Source: Nitrospiraceae bacterium (GTDB taxonomy: Bacteria > Nitrospirota > Nitrospiria > Nitrospirales > Nitrospiraceae). From it: DNA of 64,000 nt. Location: the NCBI GenBank assembly GCA_919902505.1, contig CAKKRE010000051.1, positions 1 through 64,000 on the forward strand, given 5' to 3'. How positions within the stretch are numbered: position 1 is the first letter of the stretch; each line of letters begins with the position of its first letter. Position numbers and translations under genes: made by a program. A model generated the notes under the pieces. The model was not told where the DNA came from, did no database searches, and was given only the letters and a program-made list of their open reading frames with translations. Below, piece after piece: positions 9,152 through 18,144 of the stretch.

Positions 9152-11868
9152 CGGTCGCGGGCGTCTCATCTCCCGCTCATGCGGGCTTGGTCAATCGCCT
9201 GGGCTTGTGGATTCTCGCGATGCTCCTGCTGTCGCCGGCGGTGTTCAAAGTTCGTGTGATAGATGGCCTTGTCGTCCATCCGTTTGTCCTGGTGCTGATC
9301 GTCGCATGGGGTTGGGTGTTGTATGCGAGTGCCGATACGTTTTCCAGACGGAAACGCGGGTGGTACTCTCCTGAGTGGCAGACGTGGAATACCCCGCTGA
9401 TTCTGCTGGGGCTCTCGATCGCCGGATTGGCGCTGAGTCTCGGCATCAATTCCATTCGACTGGGATCGCTCCAATCGACCGGCTGGCTGCTCTTGCTGAA
9501 ATGGGGGCTCTATCTGGCCCCGCTTCCGCTGACTGCGCTGCTGGCGCTCAGGACCGGCGTTCAGGTCGTCAGACTGGTCAGCTGCCTGATTCCCGCGGTG
9601 GCCCTTCTCACGTTGCTCTATTCGTTTGTTCGAATGGGGCAGGCCCTCGATGGCCGGTATATCAATGCCTACGTCGATGCATCCTCCACATTTTTTGCGA
9701 TGGGCATGTTCGCGGAAGTTCTGTCGCCCGAGGGGCTGGTCGTACGCTCCGACACCGGTAGTCACGGGGCCTACGGCATGTACCTGGCTTTCGCATCGCT
9801 GTTCAGTCTTTGTTTGGCCTTGTTTCAAGGATGGCACGGCGTAGTGAATCGCGGGTACGCGGTCCTGCAAGGGCTGATCCTTGCTCCCTTGTGCTTCATG
9901 GGCATTCTCTGGACCGGGTCGCGATCCAGCCTCGTCTTGCTGCTTGGGGCCATCCTGATGTTGGGCCTCCTGACTATGGTCAATCCCGGAGGGCTGCTCG
10001 TGCGGTCTCGGCGGTTGGCGTTTGCCGGCCTGCTGTTCCTGATGCCGCTTGGCCTGTTGGGACTGATTCACGTGCTTGAGGTGAAGGTCCCCACACTTGA
10101 TCGGGTGCGGGACACATTGACCGCATCCATGCAACTCGAACAAACCGTACGCGGAGAACTCTCACCCGTGGACGAACGGCAAGCGTCGTCTCAGCGGGCG
10201 GTGCAGAACGTTCAGACGCGTGTCTGGCTCTGGGGCCAATCGTTCCGGTATCTCCTGCGGCATCCGTTCACGATGGTGACCGGCATCGGGTATGACCGCC
10301 GCCGTTTTGTCGAAGAAGTGGTCGGAATCCCCTTTGAAGGTTTCAACTTCAACTACCAGACAGCTCATAACCTATATCTCGATGTCCTGATCAAGGGCGG
10401 GATCGGGCCGCTGCTGCCGCTCGTAGCCGCCTGTATCTGGTTGCTGTGGGTGGGCATCAAGAGCGTCACGATTCCCGTGCGTGAGCCGAGTGCCGTCGTG
10501 CGTATCGGCGTCGGATGGATCGCCTTGGCCTGTTGGCCGCCGCTGTTATTGGTCAGCCTGACCTGTGAGGAGTTGTTGACGGACAACTTGATGCTCCATT
10601 GGACCGCCTTGTTCGGCCTCCTTCTGGGATTATGCGGGACGGCGCTGGCGGAATGGTTGCCGAATCGTATCGTACACATGACGGCGACTGCCGGGGTGGG
10701 CGGCGGGCCGGCCTACCTGACGGCGCTGGCGGACCACCAACTCGGGTCCGGCATGCAGGTGCGCGTATTCTGTTCGGATGAGAAGCCCTATGTCGAGATC
10801 TGGCGCCGGATGCCGTTGGACCTGTCCGTGCTGCCGATGCGACGCCCCAATGCCCGCTCGGTCTGGCAGTTGCTGAAGGAGTTGTTGCGCGCCCCGGCGC
10901 CGATTCATGCGCATGGTCGCGGGGCCGCATTTTTTGCCATCTGGGTCAAGATTCTTGTCCGCGTGCCGGTGATCTATACGCCGCACGGGCCGCACTATGC
11001 CGACAATCGGGGATGGCGCTACCTGTCTGGCTGGCTGTTCGAGTTGTGCTGTCGCCTCTTGCTGGATGCCATCGTGTATGTGTCTCCGGGGGAGCGGGAG
11101 ACCGCTCGTCGGCATCGGCTGCCGACGTCGAACTCCCTTGTGGTGTTGTCGGGACTGGTTCAAGAGAACGCGCAGTCGATTTATTCCGGTGATACAGGGA
11201 AGAGCTTACGAGCAGAACTCACGATCCCGGACGGGAGATTCCTCATCGGATGGATCGGCCGGTTTCACCGCCAGAAGGGCCTGGACATTCTCCTTGAGTC
11301 CGTGCGAATCGTGTCGGCGCAAGTACCCGAGGCCACGTGGGTGGTGATCGGGGAGGGCAGTGAAGAGGACCGACGACGGTATCGATCGATCCTGGATACC
11401 CTTCCACAACCGGATCGGGTGCTGTTCCTCGGCGGGCGGCCGGATGCGTTTGCCTTGATGAGAGACTTCGATCTCTTCATCTCGACCTCTCGCTGGGAAG
11501 GGCTTCCGCTCGTCTTGCTGGAGGCGATGGAGCAGGGCATTCCTATCGTCGCCAGTGATGTGATCGGGAACCGTGATGTGCTGCAGGGGTGGGGCATGCT
11601 CTTCAATGCCAACGATCCCAAGGCGGCGGGCGAGGCGCAAATTCGTCTGGCGCTCGATGCGCCGTTGCGGGCGCGGCTGACGAAGCTGGGTCGAGAGGTC
11701 AGGCGGTCACGATTCGCGCTGAGTCGAATGTTGCGGGAAATGGATCAGGCGTATTATGAAATTCTGGGAGCCTCGATCTTCCCGAACGGTCAGCCTTCCG
11801 GATCCGTTGTCGCAACGCCGGCAGACGCGTCGACCCGCTGGTCCGCCGGGGTGTCCTTTCCGGGGTAA
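9148..11868 (+). CDS. O-antigen polymerase/ligase (Wzy-like) fused to a C-terminal glycosyltransferase
   Basis: A 906-residue bifunctional protein. Residues 1 to about 500 are a polytopic membrane region of the Wzy/WaaL type. The signature sits in the large loop and after it: TGIGYDRRRFVEEV, then TAHNLYLDVLIKGGIGPLLP around residues 408-427, matching the conserved H-N of the Wzy_C domain. From about residue 510 a GT4 fold begins (RIVHMTATAGVGGGPAYLTAL), with FHRQKGLDILLESV and the donor motif ISTSRWEGLPLVLLEAMEQG. The join has no stop or frame change, so it is a genuine fusion in this sequence. Polymerisation takes place at the periplasmic side, while GT4 enzymes use cytoplasmic nucleotide sugars, so the two halves would face opposite sides of the membrane. 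It overlaps the preceding gene by 4 bases. Confidence 0.88.
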   Translation: MTVAGVSSPAHAGLVNRLGLWILAMLLLSPAVFKVRVIDGLVVHPFVLVLIVAWGWVLYASADTFSRRKRGWYSPEWQTWNTPLILLGLSIAGLALSLGINSIRLGSLQSTGWLLLLKWGLYLAPLPLTALLALRTGVQVVRLVSCLIPAVALLTLLYSFVRMGQALDGRYINAYVDASSTFFAMGMFAEVLSPEGLVVRSDTGSHGAYGMYLAFASLFSLCLALFQGWHGVVNRGYAVLQGLILAPLCFMGILWTGSRSSLVLLLGAILMLGLLTMVNPGGLLVRSRRLAFAGLLFLMPLGLLGLIHVLEVKVPTLDRVRDTLTASMQLEQTVRGELSPVDERQASSQRAVQNVQTRVWLWGQSFRYLLRHPFTMVTGIGYDRRRFVEEVVGIPFEGFNFNYQTAHNLYLDVLIKGGIGPLLPLVAACIWLLWVGIKSVTIPVREPSAVVRIGVGWIALACWPPLLLVSLTCEELLTDNLMLHWTALFGLLLGLCGTALAEWLPNRIVHMTATAGVGGGPAYLTALADHQLGSGMQVRVFCSDEKPYVEIWRRMPLDLSVLPMRRPNARSVWQLLKELLRAPAPIHAHGRGAAFFAIWVKILVRVPVIYTPHGPHYADNRGWRYLSGWLFELCCRLLLDAIVYVSPGERETARRHRLPTSNSLVVLSGLVQENAQSIYSGDTGKSLRAELTIPDGRFLIGWIGRFHRQKGLDILLESVRIVSAQVPEATWVVIGEGSEEDRRRYRSILDTLPQPDRVLFLGGRPDAFALMRDFDLFISTSRWEGLPLVLLEAMEQGIPIVASDVIGNRDVLQGWGMLFNANDPKAAGEAQIRLALDAPLRARLTKLGREVRRSRFALSRMLREMDQAYYEILGASIFPNGQPSGSVVATPADASTRWSAGVSFPG

Positions 11869-11954
11869 CCCGGGTACTGCGCCGCGTCCGGCGCAACCGG
11901 CCGTGTCATCAGCGGGTGTGCGAGAGCTGGCGTATCGCATAGGGAGCGCAGTTT

Positions 11955-13322
11955 GTGAGACGAACCGGGCAGGCAGACATTCCCGAGGCCGCGACTGCCC
12001 GGGAGGGAGTAGCAGAGGCCGGTGCCTCTGCCATACCCGTCAGCCGCGCCGCGGGTCCATTGATCCTATCGGACGTCCTGCTGCAGGGGATGCGCTATCT
12101 GCTGCTGCTCTATCTGGGGTACCGTTCACTGACCTATGCGGGCGCGTTTTTGTTGGGGTCCGCCCTGGGTGCGGTGCTGGGGGGGATGGTCGATTTTGGA
12201 ATCAACCAGCATTGGCTGAGACTGACCGGCCCGGACATGCGCCTGAATCAGCGGATCTTCTCCCGTGTGTTGCGAGGCAAAGTGCTGGCTTGCCTGGGCG
12301 GACTTCTCTGTATCGGTGCAGGGATCGCGTTGGGTGCCTGGAGTCCCTCAATGCCGATGGCGATGGTCGTCGGCACCGGGCTTGCGGCGACACAGGTGCT
12401 GGCCGAAACCTGTGAGGCCGTAGGGTTGTTGCTTCACCGCTATCAAATGGTGGCGCTTTTCCGGGTGTTGACGAGTGTGGGGATGTATGGTGTGCCTCTT
12501 GTGTTGGCCTGGACCCTGCAGCAGGAAGCGAATCATGCGGGTCTCGACCTGGCCCTGCTCGCAGGGCTGATGATTGGAGTGCTTCTGTGCGGTCTGTATG
12601 CGTGGAAGATGATGGCGTTACTTCCGGGAGGGACGCACGGGGGCCGCGGGTATCGCCGTGCTTGGTGGGAGGCTCGCTGGCTCGGCTTGAACCAGATCGC
12701 CATCGTGCTGGATGTCCGGGCTCCGTTGCTCATTCTTGGTTTCATGCTGGGAGCGTCGGCGGTGGGGCTCTATGGTCTGGTACAACGGACGACCGCTGTG
12801 GTGGAATTGGCGTGGGCCTCACTCTCTCGACTGCTGTTGAGATCCTATGCCGAGATGGTCGGAGGGAAGGGGTCGGATCAGATCAAGGCGCGTGTGCGCA
12901 TGGCCGGGCTCGTCACGGTCGCCGTCATGGCCATCGCCTCAGCCAGCCTGTGGAGCGCCATCATTTTCTATGGGAGATTCGCGGAGGTCTCGACGGAGAC
13001 CGTAGTGGCGCTCTCTCTCTTGCAGTGGGCGGTCGTGGCCATCGGGTTCAGTTCCGTCAAGCGTCCGTTTGTGTCAGGGTTGATCGCGCTGTTCCAAGAG
13101 CGGCTCGTGTGTCGGGTCAATGTGACGGCCGCGCTGATCGGACTGCTGCTGGTTCCGCTGTGCATACGATATTGGGGTATCTGGGGGCCGGTCATGGCCT
13201 GGATTGTGTTGGAGGTCGCGGCCTGTCTGGTGCTGGTGTTGTTGTTTTTCTACGTATCCAGTCAAGCAAGACCCGCGCTGGTGACGAGGGCCTCCGGGGG
13301 AATGGGTGGCTATACGAAATGA
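11955..13322 (+). CDS. Polysaccharide flippase, Wzx-like (MOP/MATE superfamily)
   Basis: A 455-residue protein with about 12 predicted hydrophobic helices and short charged loops, the profile of Wzx/RfbX flippases. These move the undecaprenyl-linked repeat unit across the inner membrane. The N-terminal RAAGPLILSDVLLQGMRYLLLLYLGYRS and the later RAPLLILGFMLGASAVGLYGLVQR (the GxxxVGLY half-motif common in these transporters) support the call. It starts at GTG 11955, 86 bases after the fusion gene, in a gap with no other gene. It ends 15 bases before the next glycosyltransferase. Together with the polymerase and the phosphosugar transferase it completes a Wzx/Wzy-type export pathway. Confidence 0.87.
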   Translation: MRRTGQADIPEAATAREGVAEAGASAIPVSRAAGPLILSDVLLQGMRYLLLLYLGYRSLTYAGAFLLGSALGAVLGGMVDFGINQHWLRLTGPDMRLNQRIFSRVLRGKVLACLGGLLCIGAGIALGAWSPSMPMAMVVGTGLAATQVLAETCEAVGLLLHRYQMVALFRVLTSVGMYGVPLVLAWTLQQEANHAGLDLALLAGLMIGVLLCGLYAWKMMALLPGGTHGGRGYRRAWWEARWLGLNQIAIVLDVRAPLLILGFMLGASAVGLYGLVQRTTAVVELAWASLSRLLLRSYAEMVGGKGSDQIKARVRMAGLVTVAVMAIASASLWSAIIFYGRFAEVSTETVVALSLLQWAVVAIGFSSVKRPFVSGLIALFQERLVCRVNVTAALIGLLLVPLCIRYWGIWGPVMAWIVLEVAACLVLVLLFFYVSSQARPALVTRASGGMGGYTK

Positions 13323-13336
13323 AGTCGCGCCGCTGA

Positions 13337-14521
13337 ATGAAGTCGTTACGAGTTGCGATTGTCCATGATTGGCTGACCGGGATGCGGGGCGGCGAGCGCT
13401 GCCTGGAGGCGTTCTGCGAGCTGTTCCCCGATGCCGATCTCTACACCCTGCTGCACATCAAGGGGACGGTGTCACCCACGATCGAGCGTCACCGGATCAC
13501 GACCAGTTTCGTTCAATCCTTCCCGCTGGCCGCGCGGTACTATCGGTATTATTTGCCCGTATTTCCTGCTGCGATCGAGCATGTTCGCCTCCCGTCCTAC
13601 GACCTGGTCTTAAGTTCGAGCCATTGTGTGGCCAAGGGCATTCGCCCGCCGGCGGGAGCGAAACATCTCTGCTACATCCATGCGCCAATGCGGTATGTGT
13701 GGGATCAGTTCGACAATTACGCCCGCGGCGGGCGATCGGGAGTCGTGGCGAGATTGGGTATGGAACTGTTCCGGAAGCGTCTGCAGGCCTGGGATGTGGC
13801 CTCCGCCGCTCGGGTGGATCAATTCGTGGCCAATTCCCGGAACATCGCCGGGAAGGTGCAACGGTATTACAACCGGCCGGCGGCTGTGCTGCATCCACCG
13901 GTCGATTGGCAGACATTTCAAGCCGCGGAACAGTCAGAAGACTTCTATTTCATGGTCACGGCCTTTGCGCCGTATAAACGGGTTGATCTGGCCATCCAGG
14001 CGTGTAATGTTATGAAACGACGCCTGAAGATCATCGGCAAGGGGCAAGAGGAGGCGCGGTTGCGCAAGCTCGCCGGCCCGACGGTCGAATTTCTGGGCTG
14101 GCAGCCGGACGATGTGGTGAGGGATCACTATGCGCGCTGTCGGGCGTTGCTCTTTCCAGGCGAGGAAGATTTTGGTATCGTCCCATTGGAAGCGATGGCC
14201 TGCGGCAAGCCTGTGCTTGCCTTCGGTCGCGGGGGAGCGTTGGAGACCGTGGTGCCGTTGCCGGGTACCGGATCCGTCGAGGGCGCACCTGGGCGAGGGG
14301 GCTCCGGTTCTGTGACCAGTGCGGGGAACGTTGCCACGGGAGTGTTTTTCTTCACTCAATCGGTCGAATCCGTTGTCGAGGCGATGGAGTCTTTCGAGCG
14401 TCGCCGAACGGAGTTTGATCCACATGCCATTCGTGATCACGTTGCCGTCTTCGACCGCCGACTGTTCAAGGAACGCATGAAGGCCTTCGCCATGGGGGCG
14501 CTCACCGGGGTCGCTTCGTAG
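13337..14521 (+). CDS. Glycosyltransferase, GT4, WbaZ-like
   Basis: A 394-residue glycosyltransferase. The opening VAIVHDWLTGMRGGERCLEA is the hallmark of the WbaZ/GT4 subgroup often annotated as mannosyltransferase. AHCV- and HAPMRYVWD-like segments appear in the first half (SSHCVAKGIRPP, then CYIHAPMRYVWDQF). The donor site has PGEEDFGIVPLEAMACGKPVLAFG with the two glutamates. A glycine/serine-rich insertion (GAPGRGGSGSVTSAG) lies shortly after and looks like a flexible loop; it is unusual for the family. The gene is 15 bases after the flippase and 7 bases before the phosphosugar transferase. Confidence 0.9.
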   Translation: MKSLRVAIVHDWLTGMRGGERCLEAFCELFPDADLYTLLHIKGTVSPTIERHRITTSFVQSFPLAARYYRYYLPVFPAAIEHVRLPSYDLVLSSSHCVAKGIRPPAGAKHLCYIHAPMRYVWDQFDNYARGGRSGVVARLGMELFRKRLQAWDVASAARVDQFVANSRNIAGKVQRYYNRPAAVLHPPVDWQTFQAAEQSEDFYFMVTAFAPYKRVDLAIQACNVMKRRLKIIGKGQEEARLRKLAGPTVEFLGWQPDDVVRDHYARCRALLFPGEEDFGIVPLEAMACGKPVLAFGRGGALETVVPLPGTGSVEGAPGRGGSGSVTSAGNVATGVFFFTQSVESVVEAMESFERRRTEFDPHAIRDHVAVFDRRLFKERMKAFAMGALTGVAS

Positions 14522-14528
14522 GGGGAGT

Positions 14529-15929
14529 ATGCTCAAGCGCCACTCCCAATTTCTCAAGAGTCTGCTGTTCTGTATCGACCTCGGGCTGATCTGTGCTTGC
14601 TGGATCGGAGCGTACCACCTTCGCTTTTCAGAGATCGTGGAACCGGCCACCAAAGGTATCCCCCCCCTCCGGATCTATCTGCTCTTACTGGTGCCGATCA
14701 TCGCCGTGTGGGGCATGTCGTTCCAGGCCTTCGACCTCTACCGCCCGAGACGGATGGGGACGCGGTTGTCGGAGTTTCTCGATGTGGCGAAAGCCAATAC
14801 CCTTTCCGTCCTGATTCTGGTGGCGTTGACCTTTTTCTTCCGGCAGTACGAATATTCCCGACTGGTGCTGCTCTATTTCTGGTTGTTGAACCTCATCACC
14901 CTGGGCTTTTCGCGGGTGCTGTTTCGGGAGGTGCTCCGGTTCCTGCGTCGGCACGGCTACAACCAACGTCACGCGCTGGTCATCGGCACCAGTCGGCTGG
15001 GACGCCGCGTGGTGGATGCGCTCGCTCAGCATCCGGAACTGGGGGTGAAGGTTCATGGGTTCTTGAGCGCCGATGCCAGGAAGGTGGGTGAGCGGATCAA
15101 TGGGGTACCGGTGATCGGGCAGTACGATGATCTTCAGGAGCGTGTCCAGTCCGGCGTCGACATCGTGTTTGTCTGTCTGCCGCCGGAGGGTGAGCGGTGG
15201 GCTGAGAAAATATTCGCGTTCCTGGCCACCACCATGGTTGAGGTCAAAGCCTTGCCGGCCATGTGTGAATTCGTGAGTTTGCGGGCGGAGGCCGAGATGT
15301 TCGAAGGGCTCCCGCTCATTACGTTACAAGGATCGCCGTTGTACGGTTGGAATCTGGTCATCAAACGGGTGTTGGATGTGGTCGGCGCCTCGGCTGCCCT
15401 GATCTTGTTTTCGCCGGTGTTATGCGCGATCGCGGCCTTGGTGAAACTGACTTCGCCCGGCCCGATCTTTTTCCGCCAATTGCGCATGGGATTGGACGGG
15501 CAGGCCTTCGAAATGTTGAAGTTCCGTTCAATGAAACTCGATGCGGAGTCGGAAACCGGCCCGGTCTGGACGCAACCCAATGACGATCGCCGGACGCCGA
15601 TCGGCGCATTCCTGCGCCGAACCAGCTTGGATGAGTTGCCGCAATTCTGGAACGTGCTGCGCGGGGAGATGAGCATCGTCGGTCCCAGGCCCGAACGGCC
15701 CGAGTTCATCGCCCGGTTTCGAGAAACGCTTCCGCAATACATGCTTCGGCACAAGATGAAAGCCGGGATCACCGGGTGGGCGCAGATCAACGGCTGGCGT
15801 GGCAACACGTCGCTGGAGCGGCGGATCGAGCACGACCTGTACTACATTGAACACTGGTCGATCTGGTTCGACTTCAAGATCATGCTCCTCACAGTCTGGC
15901 GAGGGTTTATCCACCGGCATGCCTACTGA
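14529..15929 (+). CDS. Undecaprenyl-phosphate sugar phosphotransferase, WcaJ-like
   Basis: A polyisoprenyl-phosphate hexose-1-phosphate transferase of 466 residues that starts repeat-unit synthesis by loading the first sugar phosphate onto undecaprenyl phosphate. The N-terminal region has about four membrane helices. The centre is a CoA-binding-like Rossmann domain (HALVIGTSRLGRRVVDAL, about residues 155-172). The C-terminal catalytic domain starts at KRVLDVVGASAALILFSP and has GPIFFRQLRMG, FKxRSM as LKFRSMKLDAE, LDELPQFWNVLRGEMSIVGP and RPERPEF, all hallmarks of the bacterial sugar transferase family. The length is typical of full-size WcaJ/EpsZ proteins. It is preceded by GGGGGAG 2 bases from the ATG. 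The actual sugar (glucose or galactose) is not resolved. Confidence 0.93.
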   Translation: MLKRHSQFLKSLLFCIDLGLICACWIGAYHLRFSEIVEPATKGIPPLRIYLLLLVPIIAVWGMSFQAFDLYRPRRMGTRLSEFLDVAKANTLSVLILVALTFFFRQYEYSRLVLLYFWLLNLITLGFSRVLFREVLRFLRRHGYNQRHALVIGTSRLGRRVVDALAQHPELGVKVHGFLSADARKVGERINGVPVIGQYDDLQERVQSGVDIVFVCLPPEGERWAEKIFAFLATTMVEVKALPAMCEFVSLRAEAEMFEGLPLITLQGSPLYGWNLVIKRVLDVVGASAALILFSPVLCAIAALVKLTSPGPIFFRQLRMGLDGQAFEMLKFRSMKLDAESETGPVWTQPNDDRRTPIGAFLRRTSLDELPQFWNVLRGEMSIVGPRPERPEFIARFRETLPQYMLRHKMKAGITGWAQINGWRGNTSLERRIEHDLYYIEHWSIWFDFKIMLLTVWRGFIHRHAY

Positions 15930-15979
15930 TCGCTCCGTCCGCCGTCCAGCACCGGCAGCTCCCCCATGGGCGAGTTTTC

Positions 15980-16008
15980 TTGAGTTTCAATCAATGGCTT
16001 GTTAACAT
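15980..16008 (+). promoter_or_regulatory. Candidate sigma-70 promoter upstream of the KdsC-like gene
   Basis: TTGAGT at 15980-15985 and TAACAT at 16003-16008 are separated by 17 bases, a good match in spacing and a fair match in sequence to a sigma-70 promoter. Transcription would begin near 16015, 16 bases before the ATG at 16031. It would give the sugar-supply genes their own transcript, separate from the glycosyltransferase operon. This is sequence inspection only. Confidence 0.4.
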
Positions 16009-16030
16009 CGCCTCAGTCGAAAGCCCTCGC

Positions 16031-16570
16031 ATGCCCAGCACAAAACGCCGAACAACAACTCCCGCGAAGCCTCGCTTTTCCCTGCCAGGAACTCTCCGAG
16101 GGATCCGATTGTTTGCAACGGATGTCGATGGCGTTTTGACGGACGCCGGCATGTATTATTCAGAATCCGGCGATGAATGGAAAAAGTTCAACACGCGCGA
16201 CGGGATGGGGATCAAGCTCCTGCAGAAGGTCGGCATTGTGACGGCCATCATTACGCAGGAGTCGACGAAAATCGTGATGCGGCGCGCGCAAAAACTGACG
16301 ATCCCTGAAGTGCACCAGGGAGTGTACGACAAGCTCGCCGTGCTCAAGGAGCTGATTGCACGGCACGGGCTCTCAATGGATCAGGTGGCCTATGTCGGTG
16401 ATGACGTGAACGATCTCCAGGCCCTGGGGGCAGTCGGATTTTCAGCCTCCCCGGCCGACGGTATGCCGCCGGTGCTGAAGACGGTTCGATATGTGTGCAA
16501 GAAAAAGGGCGGAGAGGGTGCGGTGCGGGAAGTGGCCGATCTCATTTTGGCGGCTCGACAGCCACGCTGA
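16031..16570 (+). CDS. HAD-family phosphatase, KdsC-like (3-deoxy-D-manno-octulosonate-8-phosphate phosphatase)
   Basis: A 179-residue HAD phosphatase of the C0, KdsC/YrbI type. The nucleophile motif is FATDVDGVLTDAG with aspartates 31 and 33. The S-x-E region YYSESGDEWKKFNTRDGMGI, in which the KFNTRDG segment is highly characteristic of KdsC, follows. Motif IV reads YVGDDVNDLQAL. The family hydrolyses KDO-8-phosphate to KDO for lipopolysaccharide or capsule; related enzymes act on other nonulosonate phosphates. I take the ATG at 16031 (MPSTKRRTTT); an upstream TTG at 15980 overlaps the candidate -35 element and is unlikely. No kdsA, kdsB or kdsD lies in the window, so the substrate is inferred from the family only. 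Confidence 0.88.
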   Translation: MPSTKRRTTTPAKPRFSLPGTLRGIRLFATDVDGVLTDAGMYYSESGDEWKKFNTRDGMGIKLLQKVGIVTAIITQESTKIVMRRAQKLTIPEVHQGVYDKLAVLKELIARHGLSMDQVAYVGDDVNDLQALGAVGFSASPADGMPPVLKTVRYVCKKKGGEGAVREVADLILAARQPR

Positions 16571-16611
16571 GCCGCTCACAATCACGTGATACCGAAGATG
16601 AAGGGCGCTCC

Positions 16612-18063
16612 ATGGATATGATGGAACATCTCTATCCGGTTATTCTGGCCGGCGGCAGCGGCACGCGCTTCTGGCCGTTAAGCCGCCACCTTTACCCGAA
16701 GCAATTGCTACGGATCATCGGCGACGAAACGCTCATTCAGCAGACGATGCGGCGTGTCCTCTCCTGCGCGAAACCTGAGCAGGTCATCATTTCCACCAAT
16801 CCGGGCCAGGCGGATTCGATTCGTGTGCAGTTGGGGGAGTGGAAGTCCCAGTTGAAAGACAATTACGTGGTCGAACCGGTCGGTCGCAATACGGCCCCCG
16901 CCATTGCGCTGGTGGCTGCCGAGCTTCTGCTGCGCGATCCTCATGCGATGATGTTGGTCTTGCCTGCGGATCATGTCGTGACCGGTGAGAAGGCGTTCAA
17001 GGCGGCCGTCGCGCTGGGTGTGCAGCTGGCCGAACAGGGACATCTGGTAACGTTCGGGATCAAGCCGACCAGACCGGAAACGGGCTATGGGTATATTCAG
17101 CCTAACCGACGCAGGTCACTGGCCAAGAAGGGACGGCTGACGGGCCATCCGGTCGCGCGATTTGTCGAGAAGCCGAATCGGACCAAGGCCGCGCAGTATC
17201 TGAAGAACGGCAATTTCTATTGGAACAGCGGGATGTTTCTCTGGAAGGCGGCCACCATTTTGGAGGAAATTCAGCAGCACCAGCCGCAGCTGGCCAGGGC
17301 GATTCAGCGGGTCCATGCTCTCATGGCCTCGGGTGCTGAGCCGGGGCTGGTCGAGGCAGCCTATAAGAAGGTACCTTCGGTTTCGATCGATAACGGCGTG
17401 ATGGAGCTGTCGGCGAATGCGGCGATGATTCCGGTCGGATTCGGATGGTCGGATGTGGGGAATTGGAGCAGCCTCGAAGAGGTCGCGCCACGCGACAAGG
17501 CCGGGAACGTCGTCAGCGGGCGCGTCATCGATATGGGCAGCACCAATTCCGTGCTCTACGCCGATCGCCGGGTCGTCGCGACCATCGGGCTCTCCGATAT
17601 GGTGGTGGTCGACACGCCGGATGCGACGTTGATCTGTCCGAAGTCGCGCTCACAAGATGTGAAGCAGATGGTCGAGATCCTTAAACAGCAGGGAGCTCCT
17701 GAACACTTGGAGCACGTGACCGTGTTTCGTCCCTGGGGATCCTACACGGTCCTGGAAGAAGGGCCTGGATATAAGGTGAAGCGTGTGACGGTGAACCCCG
17801 GAGGCCGTCTGTCGTTGCAACTCCATCATAAGCGCAGTGAGCACTGGGTCGTCATTGCCGGGACTGCGCGGGTTACGAGGGGAGACGAGCTCCTGGATCT
17901 GCGGGTGGGGCAGAGCACGGCCATCTCGGTCGAGACGCCTCATCGCCTTGAGAATCTCGGATCGGAAACATTACACATCATTGAGGTGCAGAACGGCCCC
18001 TACCTTGGTGAAGACGACATCGTGCGTTTCCAGGACGACTACGGCCGAACGGCTGCACGGTGA
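16612..18063 (+). CDS. manC: Mannose-1-phosphate guanylyltransferase / mannose-6-phosphate isomerase
   Basis: A bifunctional ManC/AlgA-type enzyme of 483 residues that makes GDP-mannose from mannose-1-phosphate, with a C-terminal type II isomerase domain. The nucleotidyltransferase signature VILAGGSGTRFWPLSRHLYPKQ spans residues 10-31, and FVEKPNRTKA is the second conserved site. The C-terminal cupin has FRPWGSYTVLEEGPGYKVKR, then LQLHHKRSEHWVVIAGTARV with the metal-binding histidines. I chose ATG 16612 (MDMMEHLYP) because a longer frame from 16495 would overlap the KdsC-like gene by 76 bases and add residues with no family counterpart. It lies between the phosphatase and phosphomannomutase genes, forming the GDP-mannose branch for the polymer upstream. 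Confidence 0.94.
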   Translation: MDMMEHLYPVILAGGSGTRFWPLSRHLYPKQLLRIIGDETLIQQTMRRVLSCAKPEQVIISTNPGQADSIRVQLGEWKSQLKDNYVVEPVGRNTAPAIALVAAELLLRDPHAMMLVLPADHVVTGEKAFKAAVALGVQLAEQGHLVTFGIKPTRPETGYGYIQPNRRRSLAKKGRLTGHPVARFVEKPNRTKAAQYLKNGNFYWNSGMFLWKAATILEEIQQHQPQLARAIQRVHALMASGAEPGLVEAAYKKVPSVSIDNGVMELSANAAMIPVGFGWSDVGNWSSLEEVAPRDKAGNVVSGRVIDMGSTNSVLYADRRVVATIGLSDMVVVDTPDATLICPKSRSQDVKQMVEILKQQGAPEHLEHVTVFRPWGSYTVLEEGPGYKVKRVTVNPGGRLSLQLHHKRSEHWVVIAGTARVTRGDELLDLRVGQSTAISVETPHRLENLGSETLHIIEVQNGPYLGEDDIVRFQDDYGRTAAR

Positions 18064-18144
18064 TGTGTGCGTGGACAATTGGTGATGTACGCGTCGGGAA
18101 GACGCATGTGATTGCCACATCGAACCTTGGACTCGGAGTCATGC

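Noticed and set aside
9166-10143. 325-codon minus-strand frame within the polymerase-glycosyltransferase gene
   Set aside because: Composition is low-complexity (many Q, R, H) as expected from the reverse of a membrane protein gene; no recognisable domain.
16495-16611. N-terminal extension of the ManC-type protein
   Set aside because: It would overlap the KdsC-like gene by 76 bases and the residues are arginine/glycine-rich with no family counterpart.
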